Below are positions 8,851 to 16,785 of a stretch of 64,000 nt of DNA, piece after piece (within the stretch, counting starts at the first letter, position 1; every line of letters starts with the position of its first letter). The DNA lies in contig CAWECP010000012.1 of the NCBI GenBank assembly GCA_963807675.1, positions 62,001 to 126,000 of the forward strand, written 5' to 3'. The translations under genes and the position numbers were made by a program. The DNA comes from Bog-473 sp963807675 (lineage in GTDB: Bacteria > Actinomycetota > Acidimicrobiia > Acidimicrobiales > RAAP-2). The notes beneath the pieces are model-generated. The model did not search any database. It saw only the letters and a program-made list of their open reading frames with translations, and was not told the DNA's origin.

Positions 8851-9150
8851 TTACCAGGTCCTCCTGTTGGATGTGATGCTCGAAATTGCTATGGTCGGCT
8901 CCTCCTTGTCGTCGCTCTTCAACCTCCCATCTTCACTTGGGAGCGGCTTTCGATCAACCTCCCTGCGTGCCTCCGGACTGTCGCCGGGCTGGGTGCCACG
9001 GATCGCCCTGTCGAGCCGATCGGGTGAGCGCTCGTGCTCGGCGGCGTCGCCTTTCCTTGTGCCCCCCCGTCTCCCGGCCGTGGCTCTCCGGCCTCCGATT
9101 CGGCCAAAGGACCTGACCTCACCGCAGCGACGCCGCGTGGCATGACTCAC
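8851..9150. other. Intergenic region with hydrolase leader and a short hairpin
   Basis: No supported gene lies here. On the minus strand it holds the leader of the alpha/beta hydrolase, including AGGAGG just before its ATG. An inverted repeat CTCCCA/TGGGAG at 8924-8943 (6-bp stem, 8-base loop) could be a weak terminator of the acetyltransferase gene that ends at 9151, but there is no T-run beside it. Open frames in this stretch have arginine/serine-rich translations typical of non-coding high-GC DNA. Confidence 0.4.
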
Positions 9151-9678
9151 TCACGGCAGTGGTCGCCCCATGAGGACGGCATCCCAAAGTTCTCCGTTTC
9201 GGCGTCGATAGTGGCGATGCTTACGCCCCTCCTCCATGAATCCAGCACGGCGGTAGAGCTCGAGGGCGGTGGAATTGTGAGGCCACACCTCGAGGGCCAT
9301 TTTGTGAGCTCCCGCTTCAGTCGCCCACTCGATTGCCGCGTCGAGCATCACCGCTCCAATGCCCAAACCTCGCCACCCGACGACAACGAGCATCCCGATG
9401 TCAGCCACCCCGTAGGGGGCGATTTCAATCGAAATGTGGCCGACGATTCCTGGACCTCCCGCCGCGGAGGCATCCGCAACCAACACGGTCGACGAAACAC
9501 CCGATGAGAGTTTGTCGAGCAGGCCACGGCGGGCATCGCGATCGAACGGAATCTCGATACCGATATAGCCGCCCTCTGCGGCGACGGTCCACGTGTGTTC
9601 AACCAGCTCGTCGATGTCCTCCGCGCATGCCGGTCGGATGATTGCCGCCTCGGCCGTGCGCCGATTTTCGAGTTCCAT
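9151..9678 (-). CDS. GNAT-family N-acetyltransferase
   Basis: A 175-residue acetyl-CoA-dependent acetyltransferase. The start 'MELENRRTAEAAIIRPACAE' is taken at 9678, because the extra 34 residues of the longer frame do not look like protein of this family. The core shows 'VGHISIEIAPYGVADIGMLV', the acetyl-CoA loop 'WRGLGIGAVMLDAAIEWA' (R/Q-x-x-G-x-G/A), 'LEVWPHNSTALELYRRAGF' and a C-terminal 'KHRHYRRRNGELWDAVLMGR'. It resembles phosphinothricin/ribosomal-protein-type acetyltransferases, but substrate prediction is not safe. It stands alone on the minus strand. Confidence 0.85.
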   Translation of the reverse strand: MELENRRTAEAAIIRPACAEDIDELVEHTWTVAAEGGYIGIEIPFDRDARRGLLDKLSSGVSSTVLVADASAAGGPGIVGHISIEIAPYGVADIGMLVVVGWRGLGIGAVMLDAAIEWATEAGAHKMALEVWPHNSTALELYRRAGFMEEGRKHRHYRRRNGELWDAVLMGRPLP

Positions 9679-9814
9679 CGTCTCAGTCTGTCTCGATCGT
9701 GTCGCAACGGACCACTGGCCATGCGTCAGAGAGAAACCGAAACACCTGCCCCAGATGGCTACGGGGACCGAGCCTCGCACCCGTTCAACAGGGGGGCGGC
9801 CGTAGGCTGCTCGG

Positions 9815-10021
9815 GTGGCAGTGCACGGCGATCGTATTGCTTGCGACCACGAAGGTTGCGATTACTCCGTGGCGTTTCAGGTTCTCAGACCCGCTGCGGC
9901 GGACCGCTTCACCCCTGGGCCCTTGCCACGGCATTGGGCCAGGAGAGAGGGATGGAGGATCGACGAGGAGGGCGATTTCTGCCCCAGGCACTCCGAGATT
10001 TGGGAAATCCGAGAGGTATGA
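9815..10021 (+). CDS. Small hypothetical protein with possible zinc-binding Cys/His pattern
   Basis: A 68-residue frame with a GTG start reads 'MAVHGDRIACDHEGCDYSVA' and ends 'EEGDFCPRHSEIWEIREV'. The C-x4-C and C-x2-H pairs could hold one zinc, a layout seen in short actinobacterial proteins of unknown function. The composition is acidic and protein-like, unlike the shadow frames around it. No clear ribosome site is visible and the family is unnamed, so confidence is moderate. Confidence 0.45.
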   Translation: MAVHGDRIACDHEGCDYSVAFQVLRPAAADRFTPGPLPRHWARREGWRIDEEGDFCPRHSEIWEIREV

Positions 10022-10111
10022 CGAGTCCCCCGATCCCATGGTGACCCGATCGCGAGCCCGAGGTCGTGACGCACGTGCGCAGTCGAGGCAGGGCCGGAAC
10101 CAGCGTGCCAC

Positions 10112-10645
10112 GTGATAATTCGTGCTGAACATTCAGGCGACGTTCCCACGATTCGGACCATGATCGCTCGGATCATGCGGCCCCAGACAGCGGATCTCGT
10201 CGATCGGGTCCGAGGCAGTGATCGCTACGTTCCAGAGCTCAGTCGCGTTACTGTGGGTGACGACGACGAGATCGTCGGGTTTGTGATGCTCAGCCGTCTC
10301 GAGGTTCGCGGGGACGGGCGATGGAGCGCACTAGCTCTGGCGCCGCTGGCGGTCTCGGAGTCCCACCAGGGAACCGGAGTCGGTTCGAGCCTCACGCAGG
10401 AAGCGCTGCGCCACGCCGACGAACTGGACGAAGCGGTCGTGATCGTCCTCGGGCACCCCAGCTACTACCCGCGCCTCGGCTTTGTGCCAGCTGCCGGCCT
10501 CGGGATCTACCCCCCTCCCGAAGGCGCCGACATCCCGAGTGATGCCTGGATGGCCATGACTCTGACCCGGTACACGGCAGACTTGCGCGGAACCGTCTCG
10601 TACTCCTCGGACTTCATCGAGACAGGAAGCGTCCCAGGCCTCTGA
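10112..10645 (+). CDS. GNAT-family N-acetyltransferase (YhbS-like)
   Basis: A 177-residue protein with a GTG start. It matches the YhbS-type acetyltransferase group: 'MIIRAEHSGDVPTIRTMI', 'DDEIVGFVMLSRLEV', 'LALAPLAVSESHQGTGVGSS' with the acetyl-CoA pyrophosphate loop (Q-G-T-G-V-G), then 'VIVLGHPSYYPRLGFVPA', the hallmark Y-Y-x-R-x-G-F of this subgroup. 'SDAWMAMTL' follows, as expected. The substrate is unknown; relatives include small-molecule and protein acetylases. It is monocistronic, facing a desaturase gene on the other strand. Confidence 0.9.
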   Translation: MIIRAEHSGDVPTIRTMIARIMRPQTADLVDRVRGSDRYVPELSRVTVGDDDEIVGFVMLSRLEVRGDGRWSALALAPLAVSESHQGTGVGSSLTQEALRHADELDEAVVIVLGHPSYYPRLGFVPAAGLGIYPPPEGADIPSDAWMAMTLTRYTADLRGTVSYSSDFIETGSVPGL

Positions 10646-10831
10646 AGTCCAGGGCCGCTCGTAGGAAAACGGCCGGGCCGGATGGTCACGATAGGCCGAC
10701 TGAGGCAATCTTCGGCCCTGAGGGTCACGGAAAGCTGCGCCCAACCGGCTCCATGGGCAGCTTCGTCCAGCTGGATGCCGGAATCCACCACCGGGAGCGG
10801 GACGGCAGGTGGCGCCGCGAAGGCGCGGCGG

Positions 10832-11572
10832 TCACACCCTCGATGGAGCAGCAGCTACCCGGGGCGTGTGTCGCAGAGTCGCCAAGCGCAGGAGGACGAG
10901 TGTCCGCACGGCCCACCAGCCTGGGTCGATCTCACCCACGGCCATCGACAAGCGGCCCGACGTCGTGGCCGCATGGTGGTTGTTGTGGAGACCCTCGCCT
11001 GCGACCAGCCAGGCCAGCCATTGGTTGTTGGTGGCCAGATTGGGGTGTGGCCGCTTCCCCCATTTGTGCCCGATGGCGTTGATGGCACCGCCGCCCAAGA
11101 GGTAGGTCGTGGCGTGGACGGCGGCCGCGATCAAGCCGATCTCCCATCCGAACAGTCCGACCAGGATCCCGATGCCGATGCCGAGGCCCAACAGCGCGTG
11201 ATCGAACAGCAACCTGTCCCAGCGATCGCCGGGGAGGTCGCGCGCGTAGCGGGCCACGGCGTCGCGGTTGCGCGCCACCCTCCGGTAGAGAACCGCATTG
11301 CCGAATTGGACGGCCGAGAAACCGAAGACGACCGGCGAATGGGGATCCCCATCCTTGTCGGTAAAGGCGTGGTGCTTGCGGTGCACGGCCACCCATTGGC
11401 GGGGCCGGGTCCCCGTCGCAATCCAGATCACGAACCGGCAGGCAAAGGCCACGGGGGGCTTCAGCGTGATCGCCCGATGAGCGAGCGCTCGGTGCAGATA
11501 CACCGTCGTGACGACGAATGCAATCTGCGTCGTCACCAAGCCGATGATCACGGCCTCAAAGACCGCGGGCAC
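10832..11572 (-). CDS. Acyl-CoA/fatty-acid desaturase
   Basis: A 246-residue membrane di-iron desaturase that introduces a double bond, usually delta-9, into fatty acyl chains. All three histidine boxes are present: 'HRALAH', 'HRKHH' and 'HNNHH', with hydrophobic spans between ('IIGLVTTQIAFVVTTVYL', 'LLGLGIGIGILVGLFGWEIG'). It is shorter than typical stearoyl-CoA desaturases (about 300 residues), mostly at the C-terminus, but complete in motifs. ATG start at 11572. It may supply the unsaturated chains used by the cyclopropane synthase at 5537-6877; that link is inference. Confidence 0.93.
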   Translation of the reverse strand: MPAVFEAVIIGLVTTQIAFVVTTVYLHRALAHRAITLKPPVAFACRFVIWIATGTRPRQWVAVHRKHHAFTDKDGDPHSPVVFGFSAVQFGNAVLYRRVARNRDAVARYARDLPGDRWDRLLFDHALLGLGIGIGILVGLFGWEIGLIAAAVHATTYLLGGGAINAIGHKWGKRPHPNLATNNQWLAWLVAGEGLHNNHHAATTSGRLSMAVGEIDPGWWAVRTLVLLRLATLRHTPRVAAAPSRV

Positions 11573-11703
11573 GAGTGCAGCATACGTCGGTTGGTGGTCG
11601 GGAGCCAGTCAGGGTGAGCCAGTCGGGATGTCGCGAGGGGCCTCGGGGCCTCTTCCAACGCCTTCCGCTGCCCAACTCCAGGTGCCTCAGTTCGCCGCCG
11701 CCG

Positions 11704-11720
11704 GGTGGGCGACGCCCACC
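11704..11720. terminator. Perfect 7-bp hairpin, possible terminator
   Basis: GGTGGGC GAC GCCCACC forms a perfect 7-bp stem with a 3-base loop in the 289-base gap between the desaturase and the next acetyltransferase gene. There is no T-run, so it may be a terminator of the GC-rich actinobacterial type or simply a chance hairpin. About 20 bases further on, TGGTGCCGA occurs twice (11741-11749 and 11752-11760). Confidence 0.3.
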
Positions 11721-11861
11721 TGCGACCCCCGGCGCCGAGATGGTGCCGAATTGGTGCCGACCTTGACACCTTTGGGAAGCGGCGGATCCCGCGGCCGGCG
11801 TCGTCACTCCGTACGAACGGAGAACGCCTCCTTCCGCTCTCTCCGCCGGTCTCCTTCGCCG

Positions 11862-12392
11862 TTATCCGCTCCCGTCGCCGGCGCCGGGCCGAGGCAGGCG
11901 GTAGATCGCCACAGGATCGTCGGTTCGCTCCGACGGCAGGGTCGTGACGTCCCGGAGCCGGAAGCCGTTCTTCTCGAGCACGCGCCGCGAGGCCACGTTG
12001 CGTGCGTCGGGGTCCGCCGTGACGGCACAGCCGGGATGCTCTGCCCTGGCCGCGTCGACGAGCGCGGCCACCAGCGCCGTCCCGATGCCCCGGCCGACCC
12101 GGGCCGGATCACCGATGGCGTAGTCGATCCCGACGTCGCCCGGCTCAGCGCCCATGTCGACCGCCCATTCGGGGTCGACCGCGCAGACGTACCACTGGCA
12201 CCAGCCGACCGGCTCGTCGTCTTCCAGCACCGTGAGCACATGGACGGGCGGCGACCCGGCGGCGCCCTCACGCAGGTCGTCGAGCTCCCGCTCGACAGAG
12301 GAGCCGGCCAGGAACCACCGGGCGACATGCGGTGTCGACAGCCATTGCGCCACGAGCCGCAGCTCGTCCTCCTCCAGGGGGCGCAGGTGCAC
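11862..12392 (-). CDS. GNAT-family acetyltransferase, AAC(6')-like
   Basis: A 176-residue acetyltransferase. The GTG at 12392 is chosen because a GGAGG lies 8 bases upstream and the family sequence begins there ('VHLRPLEEDELRLVAQWLST'). The order 'PHVARWFLAG', 'GWCQWYVCAVDPEW', 'GIDYAIGDPARVGRGIGTAL' and 'CAVTADPDARNVASRRVLEK' matches AAC(6')-type/siderophore-type acetyltransferases, where the 'GIDYAIG' strand precedes the acetyl-CoA loop. Relatives acetylate aminoglycosides, but many act on other amines, so resistance cannot be claimed. It follows a universal stress gene by 74 bases and may share its transcript. Confidence 0.85.
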   Translation of the reverse strand: MHLRPLEEDELRLVAQWLSTPHVARWFLAGSSVERELDDLREGAAGSPPVHVLTVLEDDEPVGWCQWYVCAVDPEWAVDMGAEPGDVGIDYAIGDPARVGRGIGTALVAALVDAARAEHPGCAVTADPDARNVASRRVLEKNGFRLRDVTTLPSERTDDPVAIYRLPRPGAGDGSG

Positions 12393-12466
12393 CCGCCCGG
12401 CCTCCGCCCCTCCTTCGCCAGACCCTGGACGCGGGCCGGAGCCCGGGTCGGCGCCGTCCCGTGTCG

Positions 12467-12904
12467 TCAGGCGGTCTTCACGACCAGGACGGCGCAGTGG
12501 GCGCCGTGGGCGACCGAGTTGGGCACGCTCCCGAGGTACCGGCGGGCACCGCGCATACCCTTGGAGCCCACCACGATCAGGTCGGCGTTCAGCGACGCCG
12601 CCGTGTCCAAAATGGCGTCCACGGGGTCGCCATGCACGGCGTGGGCCTCGACCTTGAGGCCGCTCCCCCAGGTTTCGATCGACCGCGCCCCCACCTGGCG
12701 CGCCGCCTCCTCGACCACGGCGTGGCCGGCACCCGTGTCCACCAGCGCCGCACCGGTCACCTGCGCCAAGCCCGGGCTGTTGGCCCGGAAGGACGTGATC
12801 ACATGGAGCTCCGAGCCCCACGATCGGGCCAGGTCGGCGGCCGCCTCGACCGCGCGGTCGGCGGTCTCCGACCCGTCCGTGCCCACGACGACGATCTTGT
12901 ACAT
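12467..12904 (-). CDS. Universal stress protein (UspA family, ATP-binding type)
   Basis: A 145-residue single UspA domain: 'MYKIVVVGTDGSETADRAVE' at the start, 'DLIVVGSKGMRGARRYLGSV' and 'PNSVAHGAHCAVLVVK' at the end. The G-x2-G-x9-G-[ST] nucleotide loop (GSKG...GSVPNS) indicates an ATP-binding USP. Such proteins respond to starvation, hypoxia or redox stress in actinobacteria. The ATG at 12904 is preceded by AGAAGGGA. It is unrelated in position to the second USP gene at 61711. Confidence 0.93.
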   Translation of the reverse strand: MYKIVVVGTDGSETADRAVEAAADLARSWGSELHVITSFRANSPGLAQVTGAALVDTGAGHAVVEEAARQVGARSIETWGSGLKVEAHAVHGDPVDAILDTAASLNADLIVVGSKGMRGARRYLGSVPNSVAHGAHCAVLVVKTA

Positions 12905-12966
12905 GGCTCGATCCCTTCTCGCGCCGGGCGAATCAGCGTAGTTGGAGTCGCGCGCCGCCGCCCGGT

Positions 12967-14169
12967 TCAGGATCCGGCCGCCAGTGCGGCGTCCCAGAAC
13001 TCGCGGAAGAGCGGGGGCGGCTCGGGCGAGGTCATGGCGCGCTGGGTCAGGAGGATGCCGGTGACGCCGCGCACCGGATCGGTCCGCCACGTCGTGCCCG
13101 TCCCACCGTCCCAGCCGTACCCCCACGGCACCGGTGGTTCGCTCTCCAGCGGGACCGGAGCGGCCATGCCGTAGCCCCACCCGCCGTGCTCGCCGAGGAA
13201 GAGGGTGTTCGCCGCCCGTTGCTCCTCGGTCAGGTGGTTGCGCGTCATGGCGGCCACCGACGCCTCCGACAGCAGCCGCCGTCCCCCGTGCCAGCCTCCT
13301 GCTCCGAGCATGGCGACGAAGGCCCACAGGTCGTCGATGGTCGAGACGAGCATGCCGGCCAGGTTGGCCATGGCCGGCGGTTGGTTCCACCAGCCGCCGC
13401 TCGGCCGGTCGAGCACCCTGAGCTCTCCGGTGTCGAGGTCCAGGAAGTACGCGGTGGTGAACCGCGGCTGCGAGGCCGGCGGCACGCTGAACGAGGTGTC
13501 CAACATGTCGAGGGGGTCGAAGAGCCGGTCCCGCAGGAACTCCTCGAGGGGCTGGCCGGTCACACGCTCGAGCAGGACGCCCAGCACCTGCGCCCCCGTG
13601 TTGTAGCGCCAGGCCACCCCGGGCTGGTCGAGCAACGGCAGGGTGGCGAAGCGGGCGATCCACTCGTCCGAGGAGAACGGTGGGGGCGGCCAGGGGGGTC
13701 CCAGGGTGGCCAAGCCGAGCTCCGCCTCGGCCCTCTGGACCGGGTAGGTGCCCGGCGGCGCCATGATGGCGCCGAAGCCGAGGCGGAAGGTGAGCAGGTC
13801 CTCCACCGTGATCGGCCGCCCGGCCGGGACGGTGTCGTCGAGGGGGCCGTCCAGGCTGCGCAGCACCTGGCGCGCCGCCAGTTCGGGCAGGAACTTCTCG
13901 ACCGGGTCGTCCAGCGCCAGGGCGCCCTCGTCGACCAGCACCATCGCGCCGGCCGCCCCGATGGGCTTGGACAGCGACGCGATGCGGAAGATGGCATCGC
14001 GCCGCAGGAGAGCTGGGTCGTCGAGAGCCGGGGTGCCGAGCACCTCGACGTGCGCGTCCTCGCCTCGCGCCACGAGCGCGATCAGGCCCGGAACCTCGCG
14101 GCGTCCCACGAAGGCGGACAGTCGCTCGCGGAACCGGTCGAATCCGTCGGGGCGAAGCGGAGGCGTCAT
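12967..14169 (-). CDS. Serine hydrolase of the beta-lactamase family (EstB-like)
   Basis: A 400-residue class C beta-lactamase-fold hydrolase. The active-site Ser-x-x-Lys is in 'IASLSKPIGAAG', the Tyr-x-Asn-like motif in 'WRYNTGAQVLG', and the third motif region in 'YGWDGGTGTTWRTDP', the W-G-G-type variant of EstB-like esterases. The ATG at 14169 is preferred to one 24 bases upstream because the family starts near 'PDGFDRFRERLSAFV'. No signal peptide is visible, so a cytoplasmic esterase/peptidase role is more likely than antibiotic hydrolysis. It diverges from the YjbR gene. Confidence 0.9.
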   Translation of the reverse strand: MTPPLRPDGFDRFRERLSAFVGRREVPGLIALVARGEDAHVEVLGTPALDDPALLRRDAIFRIASLSKPIGAAGAMVLVDEGALALDDPVEKFLPELAARQVLRSLDGPLDDTVPAGRPITVEDLLTFRLGFGAIMAPPGTYPVQRAEAELGLATLGPPWPPPPFSSDEWIARFATLPLLDQPGVAWRYNTGAQVLGVLLERVTGQPLEEFLRDRLFDPLDMLDTSFSVPPASQPRFTTAYFLDLDTGELRVLDRPSGGWWNQPPAMANLAGMLVSTIDDLWAFVAMLGAGGWHGGRRLLSEASVAAMTRNHLTEEQRAANTLFLGEHGGWGYGMAAPVPLESEPPVPWGYGWDGGTGTTWRTDPVRGVTGILLTQRAMTSPEPPPLFREFWDAALAAGS

Positions 14170-14213
14170 CGCTGCCCGTCCATGCCCGCGCACGTTACCG
14201 GTAGCGTGCCGGC

Positions 14214-14603
14214 GTGGCCTCGCTCGAGGACGTGGTCGGACTGATCGCCGAGTTACCCGAGGTGACCGTCGGCGAGCGGCACGGCCACCGGAGCTGGTAC
14301 GTCGGGCCTAAGGCGTTCGCCTGGGAACGCCCGTTCTCGAAAGCCGACCTCAAGCGGTTCGGCGACACGCCGGTGCCCCGCGAGCCCATCCTGGCCCTCC
14401 GCACGGCCGACCTCGGCGAGAAGGAGGCCGTGCTGGCGGCGGGTCACAAGGGCTTCTTCACCATCCCCCACTTCAACGGCTACGCCGCCGTCCTCGTCGA
14501 GCTGCGCCGCGCCACCCGTCGGCCACTGCGCGAGGCGATCGAGGACGCCTGGCTGGCCTGCGCGCCCGAACAGCTGGCGCGGCAGTTCGCCGGCGGGAGC
14601 TGA
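14214..14603 (+). CDS. MmcQ/YjbR-family protein
   Basis: A 129-residue protein with a GTG start at 14214. The MmcQ/YjbR fold is visible as 'VGLIAELPEVTVGERHGHRS', 'WYVGPKAFAWERPFSKADLK' and 'GKGFFTIPHFNGYAAVLVEL'-like text here as 'HKGFFTIPHFNGYAAVLVEL'. Members have a CyaY-like fold and probably bind DNA or small ligands; none has a firmly known role. It stands alone on the plus strand, divergent from the serine hydrolase and converging on a histidine phosphatase only 3 bases away. Confidence 0.85.
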   Translation: MASLEDVVGLIAELPEVTVGERHGHRSWYVGPKAFAWERPFSKADLKRFGDTPVPREPILALRTADLGEKEAVLAAGHKGFFTIPHFNGYAAVLVELRRATRRPLREAIEDAWLACAPEQLARQFAGGS

Positions 14604-14606
14604 CGG

Positions 14607-15329
14607 CTACGCGGGCCGGGGCAGCCCGCAGGCGTCGTTGAAGCGGATCAGGACGAAGCGGTCCTGATCGGGCTCCCACTCCCACTCGGTCATGGAGCCG
14701 TGCGCAATGCTCAGCCAGCCCCGCCGGTACGCCTCGGGCGCTATCCCCAGGAACGAGATCATGGTGGCCTCGATCACCCCGGCGTGCACCACCGCCACCA
14801 CCAGCTCGCCCGGGTGGTCCCGCACCAGCTCGCGCACGGCGCCGGCAGCGCGGGCGACGAAGGACGACCAGCTCTCGCCGCCGGGGGCGATGGGCCGGGT
14901 CGGGTCGCGGTCCCAGTCCGGCACGCCGAAGGTCGCCACCACGTCCTCCCACACCATGCCGTCGCACTCCCCGGGATGGAGCTCGCACAGGTCACAGCGC
15001 TGGCGCACCGGCCCGAGCGCGCCCGGGCCCGTCCCCACGACCGGTCGCAGGCTCTCAGCCGTCTCGACGGCACGCGGCAGCACCGAGGAGTACAGCGCGG
15101 TGGCCCGGCGCAGCTCGCCCGACTCGTAGAGCCGATCGGCCAGGACGGCGACCTGCTCGCGCCCGAGCGGGGTCAAGCCGGTGCAGCCGGTGACACCCCC
15201 CACCACCCCGTTCACGTTGCACTCGGCCTGCCCGTGGCGGACCAGGACGATGCGGGACGCCCCGGGCACCGGCGGGAAGAGCCGCAGGATGCCGCTGTGG
15301 CCGTCGTCGGCGGGCGACGATTCGCTCAC
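14607..15329 (-). CDS. Histidine phosphatase family protein (phosphoglycerate-mutase-like)
   Basis: A 240-residue protein of the histidine phosphatase superfamily. The catalytic 'IVLVRHGQAECN' comes at residues 27-38, and 'VVAVVHAGVIEATM' holds the second histidine. An internal Cys-rich insert ('RCDLCELHPGECDGM') is unusual and might bind metal. The GTG start overlaps the stop of the VWA gene as GTGA, so it closes the long coupled gene chain that starts with the amine oxidase at 25179. Substrate unknown: a small phosphorylated metabolite is most likely. Confidence 0.88.
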   Translation of the reverse strand: MSESSPADDGHSGILRLFPPVPGASRIVLVRHGQAECNVNGVVGGVTGCTGLTPLGREQVAVLADRLYESGELRRATALYSSVLPRAVETAESLRPVVGTGPGALGPVRQRCDLCELHPGECDGMVWEDVVATFGVPDWDRDPTRPIAPGGESWSSFVARAAGAVRELVRDHPGELVVAVVHAGVIEATMISFLGIAPEAYRRGWLSIAHGSMTEWEWEPDQDRFVLIRFNDACGLPRPA

Positions 15330-16784
15330 GCGAGATTGCCGACGAAGTGCTCGAGCTGGCGCAGCGTGCGGCACTCCACCACGTCGTCGCAATGGGCGGC
15401 GTACTCTCCGACGATGGAGTCCCCCGAGCCCCAGTAGTCGCGCGGCTCGGGGTTCAGCCAGAAGACGTGCCGGGCTCGCGCCTGCAGGTCCTCGAGCACC
15501 CAGGACTGGGAGGCGTGGTAGTTGTTGCGGGCGTCGCCGAGCACCATGACGCTCGAGCGCGACGTCACCTGATCGCCCCAGCGCCGGTGGAACTCGGTCA
15601 GTGCGTGGCCGTAGTCGGAGTGCCCGTCCACCCAAATGACGTCGGCCTCCGTGTTGATGCGGGCCACCGCCTCAACCGGATCGACCACGCCCTCGAAAAA
15701 CCGCGTCACCTCGTCGATGCCGTCGACGAACACGAAGCTGCGCACCTTGGAGAACTGCGACGAAATGGCGTACACCAGGTGCAGGGTGAAGCGGGCGAAG
15801 CTGGCCACCGAGCCCGAGATGTCGGCGATGACGAAGATCTCCGGCTTGGCGGGGCGCGGGTGCCGGAAGCGCGGTTCTATGGGCACGCCGCCTGTCGAGA
15901 GGGAGCGTCGCATGGTGGCCCGGAAATCGAGCGGGCCCTTGCGGCCGTGACGTCGCTTGCGGGCCAGGCGGACGGCCAGCTTCCGCGACAGCGGCTGGAG
16001 GACCCGGTGCAGCATGGCCAGCTCGTCCCGGGTGGCGTGCATGACGTCGATGTCTTCGGGCAGCGGCTTGCGGACCGACTTGGCCAGGGCCTCCGCTCCC
16101 CGGTCCTCGACCAGGCGCCGGCGGATCTCGGTCTCGACGGCCCGGCGGAACTTCTCGATCCGGGCCTTGAACTCGTCCTGGGCCAGCCGCTCCTCCAGCT
16201 CGGTCAGCCCCCCGCCGGCCGCGCCGGCCTGCGCCTGGGCCATGAGGCGCTCCAGCACCGCGTCGAGGTCCAGGTTTCGCAGCGTCCGGTACAGGTAGTA
16301 GGTGCCGCCGACCGGGCGCCCCGGCTCCATGCCGGCGTAGCGGTCGACGGCGTTGCGCGCCACCGCGTTCATCGAGCGCGGCGTCGGCGGACACCAGCGA
16401 CTTGAAGAGCAGCTCGGCCAGCTCCTCAGGCGTCATGCCCTCGCCGCCACCTCCGCCCTTCCAGGACCGGCCCTGCCCGGGCATCCGCGCCTGGTCCCCC
16501 GCCGCCCCTTCCTCCTCCGTGTCGCCCAGGCCCTCGCCGAGTTCGTCGCCCTCCCCGGCGCCGGCGCCCGTCCGCACGGCGAAGAACACCTCGAAGGCCG
16601 TCTCGAAGGCCCGCCAGTGCGACGACGACTTCACCAGGGTGGCCGCCAACGCGTACTTCAGTCCCTCGCGGTCCTCGAGGGGAATGTGCTTGACCGCCTC
16701 GGCGGCATCGAGGTGCTCGGTCAGCGAGACCGGCAGGCCCGAGCGGCGCAGCTCGGTGACGAACCCCGACAGGAGGTCGAGCAC
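15326..16784 (-). CDS. CoxE-like VWA-domain protein, with apparent frameshift
   Basis: The MoxR partner protein with a VWA (metal-ion adhesion site) domain. The first part is read in the frame starting at GTG 16784 ('VLDLLSGFVTELRRSGLPVS') up to about 16370; the rest, from 'AVARNAVDRYAGMEPGRPVG' to the VWA domain ('EIFVIADISGSVASFARF', MIDAS D-x-S-x-S), is in another frame. Together they give the usual length of about 480 residues. The shift lies near 16366-16380 on the minus strand around 'gcgctcgatgaacgcggtgg'. It may be a sequence error or a real mutation. The start is one base after the moxR stop; the end overlaps the phosphatase. With MoxR it probably assembles or activates another protein complex. 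Confidence 0.8.
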
Positions 16785-16785
16785 T

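Noticed and set aside
11741..11760. Direct repeat TGGTGCCGA as an integration site
   Set aside because: No integrase, tRNA or mobile genes nearby; probably chance.
11862..12392. Aminoglycoside resistance gene
   Set aside because: AAC(6')-like motifs are shared by many acetyltransferases with other substrates; resistance cannot be read from sequence.
12967..14169. True beta-lactamase
   Set aside because: No signal peptide and an EstB-like third motif; an esterase/peptidase is more likely.
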